A stretch of 64,000 nucleotides of DNA from Allochromatium vinosum DSM 180. GTDB taxonomy: Bacteria > Pseudomonadota > Gammaproteobacteria > Chromatiales > Chromatiaceae. The notes under the pieces were generated by a model that was given only the letters and a program-made list of their open reading frames with translations, ran no database searches and was not told the origin of the DNA. The position numbers and the translations under genes are program-made. The DNA lies in contig NC_013851.1 of NCBI RefSeq assembly GCF_000025485.1, positions 969,154-1,033,153 of the forward strand, written 5' to 3'. Each line of letters begins with the position of its first letter. Position 1 is the first letter of the stretch. Shown piece by piece: positions 48,507 to 56,295 of this stretch.

Positions 48507-48664
48507 CGTCGGAACTGTGCCGCCAAGCCAAGGTGGAACGTTCGCGGTGCCCCGTACTGATCGCTCGAATATCGGTCTCGATTTGTGGTCGGCACATAGC
48601 ATGAAAACTCTCCTTTTGAGGCTGGGGTCTGGGTAATCAGTAGGCTTGGAGGCGTGCTTTCCGG

Positions 48665-49537
48665 CTAACGATCGAGCTTGAAGCGAACCGGGACACGCAC
48701 CCAGGCGCTGATCGGTCGGCCGTTCTGGTGCGCCGGCTTGAAGCGCCAGCGCCGTACCGCACGCTGCGCCGCTTCGTCCAGACTGGACACGCCCGAGGAG
48801 CCGGCGATGAGCACCTGACTCGCCTGACCGCTCGCGCTGACCAGCACCCGCAGATAGACGGTGCCCTCCTGACGCTGACGACGTGCCGCGTCGGGATAGC
48901 CGGGGGCCGGATTGTTCAGATAGGCGGCTGGTGACTGATCGCCTGTGCCGGCGCGGCCTTTGGCGGCCGATGCGCTACCTCCGCCGACGCCTGTGTCCGA
49001 TCCGCCTCCGGCGGTGGCCGACTTGCCCGACGGTTGAGCGCGGCCAAGGTTGGCGAGCTTGGCGGATACCTTGGGCGGTGCAGCGCGCGACGGCGGACTG
49101 GATTTCGGTTTGGGCGGCTTCGCCTTGGCCGGTGGCTTGGGTTTCGGTTTCGGCGTGGTCTTGGGTTTGGGCTGTGCCGCCGCGACCGGCACAGGCGTTG
49201 GATCCGGCGGCTGTGCCAGCCTGGGTGTCGGCGGGTCAGGCTTGGACTCGGGTTCGGCCTCGGGTTCAGCGGGTTCAGACTCGGCAGGCGGCGTCACGAC
49301 CGGCTCGGAGTCGGCCGACTCGGGATCACGAGGGCCGTCCACCGTGCCGGCCGCAGCGGAATCGGCCAACGCGGCGATGGACACCAAACTCACTTCGATG
49401 GGCGCTTCGGCTGACGGCGGATCAGGACGCGCCGGCCAATGAGCGAGTCCCGCGACCATCGCCGCCTCGGCACCCAACGCCACCAGTGTCGCCAGCCACA
49501 GCGGCAGATTCGGCAGTGGATCCTCTGCACGGATCAT
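48665..49537 (-). CDS. tonB: TonB energy transducer
   Basis: A 290-residue TonB. One N-terminal helix (LPLWLATLVALGAEAAMVAG) anchors it in the inner membrane; residues about 75-180 are the periplasmic Pro/Glu then Pro/Lys linker (TPKPKPKPPAKAKPPKPK). A glycine-rich hinge precedes the C-terminal domain from about residue 205 with NPAPGYPDAARRQRQEGTVY, LRVLVSASGQ and RAVRRWRFKPAHQNGRP. The ATG overlaps the exbD stop by 4 bases. With ExbB and ExbD it transmits proton-motive energy to outer membrane receptors, most likely the two encoded in the same run. Confidence 0.95.
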   Translation of the reverse strand: MIRAEDPLPNLPLWLATLVALGAEAAMVAGLAHWPARPDPPSAEAPIEVSLVSIAALADSAAAGTVDGPRDPESADSEPVVTPPAESEPAEPEAEPESKPDPPTPRLAQPPDPTPVPVAAAQPKPKTTPKPKPKPPAKAKPPKPKSSPPSRAAPPKVSAKLANLGRAQPSGKSATAGGGSDTGVGGGSASAAKGRAGTGDQSPAAYLNNPAPGYPDAARRQRQEGTVYLRVLVSASGQASQVLIAGSSGVSSLDEAAQRAVRRWRFKPAHQNGRPISAWVRVPVRFKLDR

Positions 49538-49926
49538 GCGCGTGGCTCGCGGGTGGCGATGCCGATGCGGGTGACACCCGCGAGACGGCACACGTCCATG
49601 ACGGCGACCAGATCGCTCAGCGCGGCGGCCTCGGCGCCGGCGATGACCACACGGGTCTCGGTACCACGCTCACGCAGGAGGAGGCCGAGCTGTTCCAGAG
49701 TCAGGGTCTGTCGGTCGATGCTGATCATCCCGGCTGCGTCCAGACTGATGACGACCTGCGGCGACTCCAGGCGCTCGGCGCTGGCGCTCGCCGGCAGTCG
49801 GCTGCCGATGCCGGTGGCTGGGATCATGTTGAGCGTGACCATGATGAAGAACACCAGCAGAAAGAACATGATGTCGATCATGGGCACGATCTCGATGCGC
49901 GCCTTGCGCCGTTGCAGATAACGCAT
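49534..49926 (-). CDS. exbD: Biopolymer transport protein ExbD
   Basis: A 130-residue inner membrane protein of the ExbD/TolR family, part of the TonB motor. The single helix with the essential aspartate is IEIVPMIDIMFFLLVFFIMV at about residues 11-30, followed by a periplasmic domain (SPQVVISLDAAGMISIDRQT, LSDLVAVMDVCRLAGVTRIG). The ATG overlaps the exbB stop by one base and its stop overlaps tonB, so exbB-exbD-tonB form a coupled unit. Confidence 0.95.
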   Translation of the reverse strand: MRYLQRRKARIEIVPMIDIMFFLLVFFIMVTLNMIPATGIGSRLPASASAERLESPQVVISLDAAGMISIDRQTLTLEQLGLLLRERGTETRVVIAGAEAAALSDLVAVMDVCRLAGVTRIGIATREPRA

Positions 49927-50588
49927 CAGTCCGCGCTCCTGTCCCGCCCCGGCACGGAGGCGCCCGCCACCGGCCCCGAGCGTCCGAAGCGGTTGACCAG
50001 CATCACCTTGAGCGTGTCGAGCTGATGCACCGCGAGACGCACCCGCTCGTTGAGTCCGTTGAAGCACACCAGCCCGATGACGGCGATCAGCAGCCCGGCG
50101 GCGGTCGCGACCAGCGCCTCGGCCACACCGCCGGTCACGGCGTTGGGCGCCGCGCCCGGTTCGGCCAGCACCTGGAAGGCGTGGAACATGCCGATGATGG
50201 TTCCGAGCAGTCCCAGCAACGGGGCCAGTGTCACCGTGGTATCCAGCACCCACAGCCGCCGATCCAGGAGCGGGACATGGCGCAGGATCACCTCGTCGAG
50301 CCGGCTGGCGAGATCCGGATCGGCCTCGGCGGACGCGGCCAGTGTGGTCTCCAGGAGCGCGCCGTGCAGATGGCGCGCCTGCGTCTCGCGAAGCGAGGTC
50401 AGACCGTTGCGATCCTGCGCGGCCAGAGGCGTCAGGGCCTGTGTGAGCGCCGCGCCGTGGCGTGTCACGCGGCGCAGCACCCAGGTGCGCTCGACGATGA
50501 CCGTCAGCGCCAGCGTCAGCAGAATCACCATCAGGTAGAGGATTCCGCCCGACTGATTGGCCAGTTGGAGCAGGTAGGCTGGATCCAT
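49926..50588 (-). CDS. exbB: Biopolymer transport protein ExbB (MotA/TolQ/ExbB family)
   Basis: A 220-residue proton-channel subunit with three helices: ILYLMVILLTLALTVIVERT, TTVTLAPLLGLLGTIIGMFH and ALVATAAGLLIAVIGLVCFN. The family signature LGLLGTIIGMFHAFQ and the ARHLHGALLETTLAAS-type cytoplasmic domain are clear. First gene of the exbB-exbD-tonB unit, 76 bp after the molybdopterin-domain gene. Confidence 0.95.
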   Translation of the reverse strand: MDPAYLLQLANQSGGILYLMVILLTLALTVIVERTWVLRRVTRHGAALTQALTPLAAQDRNGLTSLRETQARHLHGALLETTLAASAEADPDLASRLDEVILRHVPLLDRRLWVLDTTVTLAPLLGLLGTIIGMFHAFQVLAEPGAAPNAVTGGVAEALVATAAGLLIAVIGLVCFNGLNERVRLAVHQLDTLKVMLVNRFGRSGPVAGASVPGRDRSAD

Positions 50589-50664
50589 CGGCGATCTCCG
50601 GTCGTGTTGCGTTCTATCTTTCGAGCCATAACGCTAGGCGCGCTCAGGTCGTCGTTCCGGTCGC

Positions 50665-51300
50665 TCAATGTCCGAGCGGCCGCACCTCGATCTCGTTCAG
50701 CCAGCGCACGTGACGCGGCCCGGTGCGGGTGTCCGTGGTGGAGACGAGCGCGATGCGGCCCTCGGCGTCATCGAGCGGCCGACCGTCCTTGCTGAAGTAG
50801 ACGATCACCTGATCGCCGACGGCCGAGTTGAAGAGTTCGGCCCAGGAGAAGACGGCGATATAGCCGTCGGTTGCGCGGGCGATGATGGCCATCTGGCGGA
50901 AATGCTTGGGCGTGAGCGCCTTGAGCTCCGCGTCCAGGAGGATGTCGCGCAGCCGCACGCCGCGCAGGTTCTCGCGTTTGCCGAGGTTGGCGCCGGACTC
51001 GCAGATCATGTCGAACTCACCGATCCGGTGCGGCGGAAACCGCTCCAGATCGGCGACGCTGAGCGTCTTGGGATGGACCACGGCGCCGGTGAGTGTGAGC
51101 GTCTCGGATACCGCTGAATGTCCGGGTGTGCGCATCGCCTGTAGGGGATTCGTCGTCGCGGACGCTGAGACCGGCGTGCCGGCTTGGGTCTCGACCGGGT
51201 GCGAGGTCTGCGGGGACGTGACCGCCTTCTGGCTCAGTGCGGCCAGGGACAAGCCAGCCAAGGCGATGACGAAGAGTGGTTGTTTCAAGCGTGACATCAT
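50665..51300 (-). CDS. Small secreted molybdopterin-binding (sulfite oxidase-type) domain protein
   Basis: A 211-residue protein with a signal peptide (PLFVIALAGLSLAALSQ) and a single oxidoreductase molybdopterin-binding domain of the sulfite oxidase type: LTLTGAVVHPKTLSVADLER, FDMICESGANLGKRENLRGV, RLRDILLDAEL, DGYIAVFSWAELFNSAVGDQ, and WLNEIEVRPL. The cysteine in MICESG occupies roughly the position of the Mo-ligating cysteine. It is much shorter than complete enzymes and lacks dimerisation and electron-transfer domains. A GAGGA site lies ahead of the ATG pair (51300/51297). It is 34 bp after the TonB receptor gene in the ModE-headed run. Confidence 0.82.
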   Translation of the reverse strand: MMSRLKQPLFVIALAGLSLAALSQKAVTSPQTSHPVETQAGTPVSASATTNPLQAMRTPGHSAVSETLTLTGAVVHPKTLSVADLERFPPHRIGEFDMICESGANLGKRENLRGVRLRDILLDAELKALTPKHFRQMAIIARATDGYIAVFSWAELFNSAVGDQVIVYFSKDGRPLDDAEGRIALVSTTDTRTGPRHVRWLNEIEVRPLGH

Positions 51301-51334
51301 CGGTCGTTCCTCTGTCAGGACGTTGGGAGTGGGT

Positions 51335-53317
51335 TCAGAATTCATACCTGGCGTTCAGCATCCAGGTGCGCCCAGCCGCCGGATAACCATCCGCCAGCGC
51401 ATAGTCGGCGTCGGCGAGGTTGTCGAGTCGAGCTTCGAGGAGGAGTGCCTCGACCGGACGATAAGAGAGCTTGAAGTTGGCGGTGGTGTAGCGGTCGAGT
51501 TCGACGGTCTGGGAATCCCAGCGCGGGCCTTCGTACTGGAGATAGAGCAACGCCTCCAGACGGTCGATCGGCCGAAAGAGGACGTGCGCCGTGAGCTTGT
51601 GATCGGGGACGCCGGTCAGACGGGTGTCCGGGTCGCTGCGGTTCTCGCGATCGAGCAGGGTCAGGTTCCCGCCCAGCTCCCAGTGGGTGCCGATCGGCGC
51701 CTTGGCGCCCAGCTCCAGACCGGCGAGGCGGACCTCGCCGACGTTCTGCATCTGATACTTGTCGTCCTCGACATCATTGACCTGCTGGATGAGATCCGTC
51801 ACGTCACTGAGGAACAGGGCCGCTTCGAGGCTGAGACGGCCCCAGGGCGTCCCCTGGTAGCCGATCTCATAGTTGATGGAGTGCTCGGCCTCTAGGTCGG
51901 GGTTGGGGATGGCGGTGCCGAGCCGCAGCGAATAGCGGTCCTTGAGGGTCGGGAAGCGGGTCTTGGTGGCGACCGTCGCATAGAGTCGCCCGACCTGAGC
52001 CACATCCCAGAAGAGACCGGCCTGACCATTGGCGGCGGACTGCGTGTCCGGTTTCGGGACCGGGTCGGTCAGCTTGTCGACGGTCTCCGGCCGCAGCTCG
52101 CTCCAGGTGGCGCCGAGCGCCAGGGTCAGATCCTCGCGCAGACGGATGTTGTCCTCCAGGCCGACCGAGGTCTGGGTGTCCTCGAAGTGCTCGGTCTGCT
52201 TGAGGGTGTCGTCGCCCTTGTGCTCGTCCTGCTTGAGCTGGACGCTCAGCCCCAGGTCATGACGCGCGAAGCGGGTCGAGCGTAGTTCGATCGCGCCACC
52301 GAGGGTGCGGTCGTCATAGACGCTCTTGCCGGCCGCACCGAGGCTGCCGCGTCCCGAGGTCTTGAGCCGGGTATAGGTATCGTCCGTATAGGATTCGACC
52401 GCATTGTCATAGCTGTCGTGATAGAAGCGCAGCTTGACCGACTCGGTTGCGCCGAGCGCGGTGCGCGAGATGAAATACAGGCTCTCCTTGTCCCAATAGG
52501 GCCACTGCCAGTAGCGCGCGGCGCTCGGATCGGTCGAAGGCGGCTGTCCCTTCTCGCCGTGCTGACGGTAGTAGCTCAGGGCGTACTCGTCGGTCGCGTT
52601 GGGCGTCAGGCCGAGCTTGAACGAGAGCTTGTCGTCGCGGTGGTAGGCGTTCTCGCGTGCGCCGCCGTCCTCGGTCGCCGTCGGCTCGAAGTCCGAGGAC
52701 AGCCTGAACCCATCGCTGTCGGTCCAGGCGGCGCCGGCCTGCACGTACCAAAGCCCCTGATTGCTGCCGACGTTGGCCGACGCCTGACGGGTAGTGCCCT
52801 CGCCGAAGCCAAGACTGACATCGCCCTCGAGTTCCCGGGTCGGCTTGCGCGAGATGAGATTGATCGCGCCGCCCAGGGTGTTGGGACCATAGGTGACGGA
52901 GCTGAACCCCTTGGCGACCTGGATCGCCGAGAGATCGGCCGTGGTGAAGCGGCCGAAGTCGACATAGCCGTCGTAGGGAACATAGACCGGGATGCCGTCG
53001 ATGAAGAGCGGCACCTGGCGCGAGTCGAAGCCGCGCACGAAGACCACCTGCTCGTTGCGCGAGTTGGTGGCGACGGTCACGCCTGGAAGCAGATCCAGGG
53101 CCGCGCCGACGGTGTCGCGGTTGTAGCGGCGCATCGCGTCGAGCGTGACGACCGAGGCAACCTGATCCGCACCCATGGTGCCCAGTGGGGCTTCGGGCGT
53201 GGCGGTGACCGTGACGGTGCCGAGATCATAGACGGGCGGCGTTGACTCGGCCTGGACGTTCAGGGCGAGTCCGAGGAGCGTCAGCGTCAGGGTGGGGCGA
53301 TGGCGTTCATTGGGCAT
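51335..53317 (-). CDS. TonB-dependent outer membrane receptor (molybdenum cluster, copy 2, ModE-controlled)
   Basis: A 660-residue receptor. Signal peptide (TLTLTLLGLALNVQA), TonB box LGTVTVTATPEAP, plug with ALDLLPGVTVATNSRNEQVV, FVRGFDSRQVPLFIDGIPVY and VAKGFSSVTYGPNTLGGAIN, then a 22-strand-type barrel ending AGRTWMLNARYEF with the terminal Phe needed for barrel assembly. First gene downstream of the ModE box at 53375-53398 (58 bp upstream of its start), heading the 12-gene run. Molybdenum-responsive expression suggests the ligand is molybdate, tungstate, or a chelate; it could still be a siderophore receptor used for molybdenum. Confidence 0.92.
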   Translation of the reverse strand: MPNERHRPTLTLTLLGLALNVQAESTPPVYDLGTVTVTATPEAPLGTMGADQVASVVTLDAMRRYNRDTVGAALDLLPGVTVATNSRNEQVVFVRGFDSRQVPLFIDGIPVYVPYDGYVDFGRFTTADLSAIQVAKGFSSVTYGPNTLGGAINLISRKPTRELEGDVSLGFGEGTTRQASANVGSNQGLWYVQAGAAWTDSDGFRLSSDFEPTATEDGGARENAYHRDDKLSFKLGLTPNATDEYALSYYRQHGEKGQPPSTDPSAARYWQWPYWDKESLYFISRTALGATESVKLRFYHDSYDNAVESYTDDTYTRLKTSGRGSLGAAGKSVYDDRTLGGAIELRSTRFARHDLGLSVQLKQDEHKGDDTLKQTEHFEDTQTSVGLEDNIRLREDLTLALGATWSELRPETVDKLTDPVPKPDTQSAANGQAGLFWDVAQVGRLYATVATKTRFPTLKDRYSLRLGTAIPNPDLEAEHSINYEIGYQGTPWGRLSLEAALFLSDVTDLIQQVNDVEDDKYQMQNVGEVRLAGLELGAKAPIGTHWELGGNLTLLDRENRSDPDTRLTGVPDHKLTAHVLFRPIDRLEALLYLQYEGPRWDSQTVELDRYTTANFKLSYRPVEALLLEARLDNLADADYALADGYPAAGRTWMLNARYEF

Positions 53318-53374
53318 CAGGGGCGGGTCTCTCTAAAGCAGGGATTGGGCGGACGCACAACGGCGGGTGTCTGT

Positions 53375-53398
53375 CGTTATATTTATTTTTTTATAACG
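53375..53398. promoter_or_regulatory. ModE-type operator upstream of the TonB receptor/transport run
   Basis: CGTTATA, ten bases, TATAACG: perfect 7-bp arms with the same 24-base geometry as the E. coli ModE box (CGnTATA-N10-TATAnCG). It lies 58-81 bp upstream of the receptor start in an AT-rich patch. Two similar boxes in the window precede modA and modE. Confidence 0.85.
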
Positions 53399-53759
53399 CA
53401 AGGCGAAACCAGCAACCGCGTGCACTCAGATGGCTTACTCAGATTAAGCATAGGGCATGCCAATCATCATTGGCGGCGATCGAAACGCGCCGGAGCGCCT
53501 GTTTCATGAGCGGCCAGGCCAATGGTCGGTGACGAGGGTCCGGGACCAGAAAAAGACGCCTGGAGCAAATATCACATGCCGCTATCCTTTTTGTATATAA
53601 CGCAACATCGCCCACAACCGGGGGGAGTGTTGTTCGGGAAATGGTGCTTCGCCCGCAGGCGAGCGATCACGACGGCATCGCTCGGTAGCCGGAGGTCGAC
53701 AGCGCGAGGTGTGCTGCCGGATACTGCGACCTGCAACCTTTCTCGTCGGCCAGACCCGT
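53399..53759. other. Divergent intergenic region with an imperfect second ModE-like site
   Basis: Between the receptor run (leftward) and the phosphatase gene (rightward). At 53580-53602, CGCTATC and TATAACG are separated by 9 bases, one base short of the ModE geometry and with one arm mismatch, in another AT-rich patch. Nothing else is identifiable; short open frames have no recognisable product. Confidence 0.35.
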
Positions 53760-54314
53760 ATGCCAACACCCCGGACCAGCCAGACCCATCCTCTACAGAT
53801 TGCGGAAGTCCGCGCAACGCCGTCGCACGGGCGGATCGGGATCACCTTCTGTCCAGGCAAGCATGACCCCTTTGCCCACACGGGAGCCTGGGAGCGCGAT
53901 CTCGGCAGCGATTTGGATGCCATCGCAGCCTGGGGCGCGCGGCTGGTGCTGACCCTGCTGGAGCCGGCCGAACTCGTGGCGCTCAAGGTTCCGTCTCTCG
54001 GGCAGGAGATTCAGCGCCGAGGCATCGCGTGGCTGCATCTGCCCATTGCCGACTACTCCGTTCCAACCGAGGCGTTCGAGCACCAATGGGTCACACAAGG
54101 CTGTGCGATCCGCGAGCGACTGCGCCACGGCGATGACGTACTCGTGCATTGCCGGGGCGGACTGGGGCGGGCGGGGATGATCGCGGCGCGGCTGCTCGTC
54201 GAGCTGGGCGTGGACACCGAAGAGGCGATTCGCTCCGTGCGCGGCGCGCGCCGGGGCGCCATCGAAACGCCCGCGCAACTCGCCCTGGTGCGCCGGATCG
54301 TTCCGCTTCCCTGA
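53760..54314 (+). CDS. Dual-specificity/CDKN3-type cysteine phosphatase
   Basis: A 184-residue cytoplasmic phosphatase of the protein tyrosine/dual-specificity class. The P-loop is VHCRGGLGRAGMIAARLLVE, with catalytic Cys131 and the invariant Arg, and the probable general acid is the Asp in PIADYSVP (about residue 98). The N-terminal GRIGITFCPGKHDPFAHTGA is typical of the bacterial cyclin-dependent kinase inhibitor 3-like family. Substrate unknown. The start at 53760 gives the common N-terminus; a longer frame starts at 53709. It is followed 14 bp later by a kinase-fold protein on the same strand. Confidence 0.85.
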   Translation: MPTPRTSQTHPLQIAEVRATPSHGRIGITFCPGKHDPFAHTGAWERDLGSDLDAIAAWGARLVLTLLEPAELVALKVPSLGQEIQRRGIAWLHLPIADYSVPTEAFEHQWVTQGCAIRERLRHGDDVLVHCRGGLGRAGMIAARLLVELGVDTEEAIRSVRGARRGAIETPAQLALVRRIVPLP

Positions 54315-54328
54315 GCCGAGTCGCCGTG

Positions 54329-55054
54329 ATGAGCGTTGGAATGCCCGTGATCGATACGGCCGCCATGCAGCGCGTCGGCGGACAGCTGGGCACCAATCCC
54401 GCCGGCATTTACCAGGACGCGCGCGGGCGACGCTACTATGTGAAGACGCTGGAGTCTGCCGCGCATGCGCGCAATGAAACCATCGCCGCCCGGCTCTACC
54501 GCCTGGCGGGCGCCCCGACCCTGACGTATGTGCACACCACGGCTCCCGACCAGATCGCCACGCAATGGGTTCAGCTCGACAAGACATGCGTGGCGCACTT
54601 CACCGAGCACGAGCGCCGGCAGGCGCAGCGGTGGTTCGGCGTGCATGCCTGGACGGCCAATTGGGACGCGGCGGGTTTCGTGGGCGACAATCAGGGCGTC
54701 CTCGCTGGAACCGTGTTGACGCTCGATGTGGGGGGCGCGCTGGCGTTCCGGGCTCACGGCGATCCCAAAGGGCGAGCGTTCGGCGCCCGCGTGGACGAAC
54801 TCGATGTCCTGCGGAGCGACCAGGACAACCCGCATGCCATCAAACTCTTCGCGGATATGGGTCCGGATGACATCGAGCGGGCTATCCGGATCGTGGTCGG
54901 CATCCCCGACGCATGGATTCGCCGGGTCATCCTCGACAGTGGCGGCAGCGGCAAGCTGGTCGAAAAGATGATTGCGCGTAAGGCGGATATGGCAGGGCGT
55001 TTGACGGCTCTCACTCGGTCTGGTCAGGCCGGCCAGTCCAGATCGACGCAATAG
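54329..55054 (+). CDS. HipA/PI4-kinase-like kinase-fold protein
   Basis: A 241-residue soluble protein. GTNPAGIYQDARGRRYYVKT (residues 21-40) resembles a glycine-rich loop plus catalytic lysine (K39); ARNETIAARLYRLAG is the following helix. WTANWDAAGFVGDNQG (108-123) looks like the catalytic Asp/Asn loop, and LTLDVGGALAFRAHGDPKG (130-148) like the metal-binding DxG segment. Similar domains occur in phage head-associated proteins and toxin-like kinases; I recognise the pattern but cannot place the exact family. Starts at ATG 54329 (GTG 54326 or ATG 54341 possible). Its 3' end overlaps the convergent EAL gene by 31 bp. Pairing with a phosphatase suggests reversible phosphorylation. Confidence 0.72.
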   Translation: MSVGMPVIDTAAMQRVGGQLGTNPAGIYQDARGRRYYVKTLESAAHARNETIAARLYRLAGAPTLTYVHTTAPDQIATQWVQLDKTCVAHFTEHERRQAQRWFGVHAWTANWDAAGFVGDNQGVLAGTVLTLDVGGALAFRAHGDPKGRAFGARVDELDVLRSDQDNPHAIKLFADMGPDDIERAIRIVVGIPDAWIRRVILDSGGSGKLVEKMIARKADMAGRLTALTRSGQAGQSRSTQ

Positions 55055-56295
55055 ACCCGAGGCCCCGTGGCCGTGGGCAGCTGGATCGATAGGGTGACGC
55101 ACATGTTGGCGCCGGTCAGTGAGAGGTACGGGCGGGTGACTTGCACCCGGTCCGGTTCCGCGATGGCCCGGCGAAAATACGGCTTGCGTGACCAGACAGC
55201 CCCTCGCGCCTCTGCCAGGGGTTGAAAGCGGGGGTCCGGCGTGCGCTTGGCCATCAGATTGTCGCCCAGTTGATGACCGTCGCCATCCAGGATGAAGCAG
55301 CGCTCCACGCGCGGCAGGCACAACAGTTCCTGGCAGGCCGCCTGCGGTGGCTGGCCGGCGGCGATGCGGCGGGCCGCCGTCTCGAAGACCTGTTCGTAGT
55401 GACGCAGCTCGCGCCGATAGCGCAGTGCCTCGCCGGTGGCGAAGGCGCGAAAGCGATCGCACAGACCGTCAGGGAAGCTGGCGTCCGCCTCGGTCGGTAC
55501 CGATGTCGGACGGCCGAAGTAGTAGCCCTGCACGAAATCGATGCCGGCATCCATCGCGATCAGGGCCTGTTCCTCGGTCTCGATGCCCTCCATGACCACC
55601 AGGCTGCCCGATTCGTGCAACAGACTGACCAGATTGGGCAGCAGCCGCCGCACCTGCCGCTGCTGCGCCGCCTGCTCGATGGTGTTGCGGTCCATCTTGA
55701 CGATGTGGGGTTGCAGACGCCAGATGCGATCGAAATTCGAGTGGCCGGCTCCGAAGTCATCGATGGCGACGAGGCAGCCCAGATCCCGGTAATAGTCGGC
55801 GGCCGGGACGAGTTGCTCCCGGTCATCAATGGCGCTCTCCAGGATCTCGATCACCACCCGATTGGGCGATAGGTCGTGTTCGGCCAGCAACTCGGCAAAA
55901 TAGGAACCATGGTCACGTCCGTGGATGGACACCAGGGGACTGACATTGAGAAACAGCCAGCCCGTGTCCTCACCGGCGTCCAGGACGTTGCGGATATGCA
56001 CCAGACGGCAGAGGCGATCCAGGAACACGCATTCCGGCACGTCCCGCGCGCGGCGAAAGGCGTCCGGGGGCGACACCGGCGCGCCTGTGTCGGTCTGCGC
56101 CCGCATCAGTCCTTCGTACCCCACCGGCCGCCGGTGGGTGATGCTGAAGATGGGCTGGAAGGCGCTGGTGATCTTCAGGTCGCCAAAGCGTCCCCACCAC
56201 CGTCCGGTCTCCCGGAAGGAGTGGGCGGCGATGGCATGGCAGGCGGACGGCGGCACCATGGCCGTGTCCGCCGCCGCAGGCCGCTCCTGGCTCAT
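55024..56295 (-). CDS. EAL-domain c-di-GMP phosphodiesterase with C-terminal PDC-like sensor domain
   Basis: A 423-residue cytoplasmic protein (no membrane helix). The EAL domain spans about residues 35-275 and keeps the catalytic set: YEGLMRAQ (EGL variant), [46 protein letters not shown] and [11 protein letters not shown], so hydrolysis of c-di-GMP to pGpG is expected. The C-terminal about 120 residues ([53 protein letters not shown]) resemble a PAS/PDC-type ligand-binding domain. The ATG overlaps the chemoreceptor stop by 4 bases, indicating a coupled signalling operon. Confidence 0.9.
   Translation of the reverse strand: MSQERPAAADTAMVPPSACHAIAAHSFRETGRWWGRFGDLKITSAFQPIFSITHRRPVGYEGLMRAQTDTGAPVSPPDAFRRARDVPECVFLDRLCRLVHIRNVLDAGEDTGWLFLNVSPLVSIHGRDHGSYFAELLAEHDLSPNRVVIEILESAIDDREQLVPAADYYRDLGCLVAIDDFGAGHSNFDRIWRLQPHIVKMDRNTIEQAAQQRQVRRLLPNLVSLLHESGSLVVMEGIETEEQALIAMDAGIDFVQGYYFGRPTSVPTEADASFPDGLCDRFRAFATGEALRYRRELRHYEQVFETAARRIAAGQPPQAACQELLCLPRVERCFILDGDGHQLGDNLMAKRTPDPRFQPLAEARGAVWSRKPYFRRAIAEPDRVQVTRPYLSLTGANMCVTLSIQLPTATGPRVYCVDLDWPA

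Noticed and set aside
53399..53759. A molybdenum-cofactor riboswitch in the leader of the TonB receptor run
   Set aside because: I looked for the conserved Moco RNA blocks on both strands and could not line them up; the ModE box is a sufficient explanation for Mo control. A covariance-model search would settle it.
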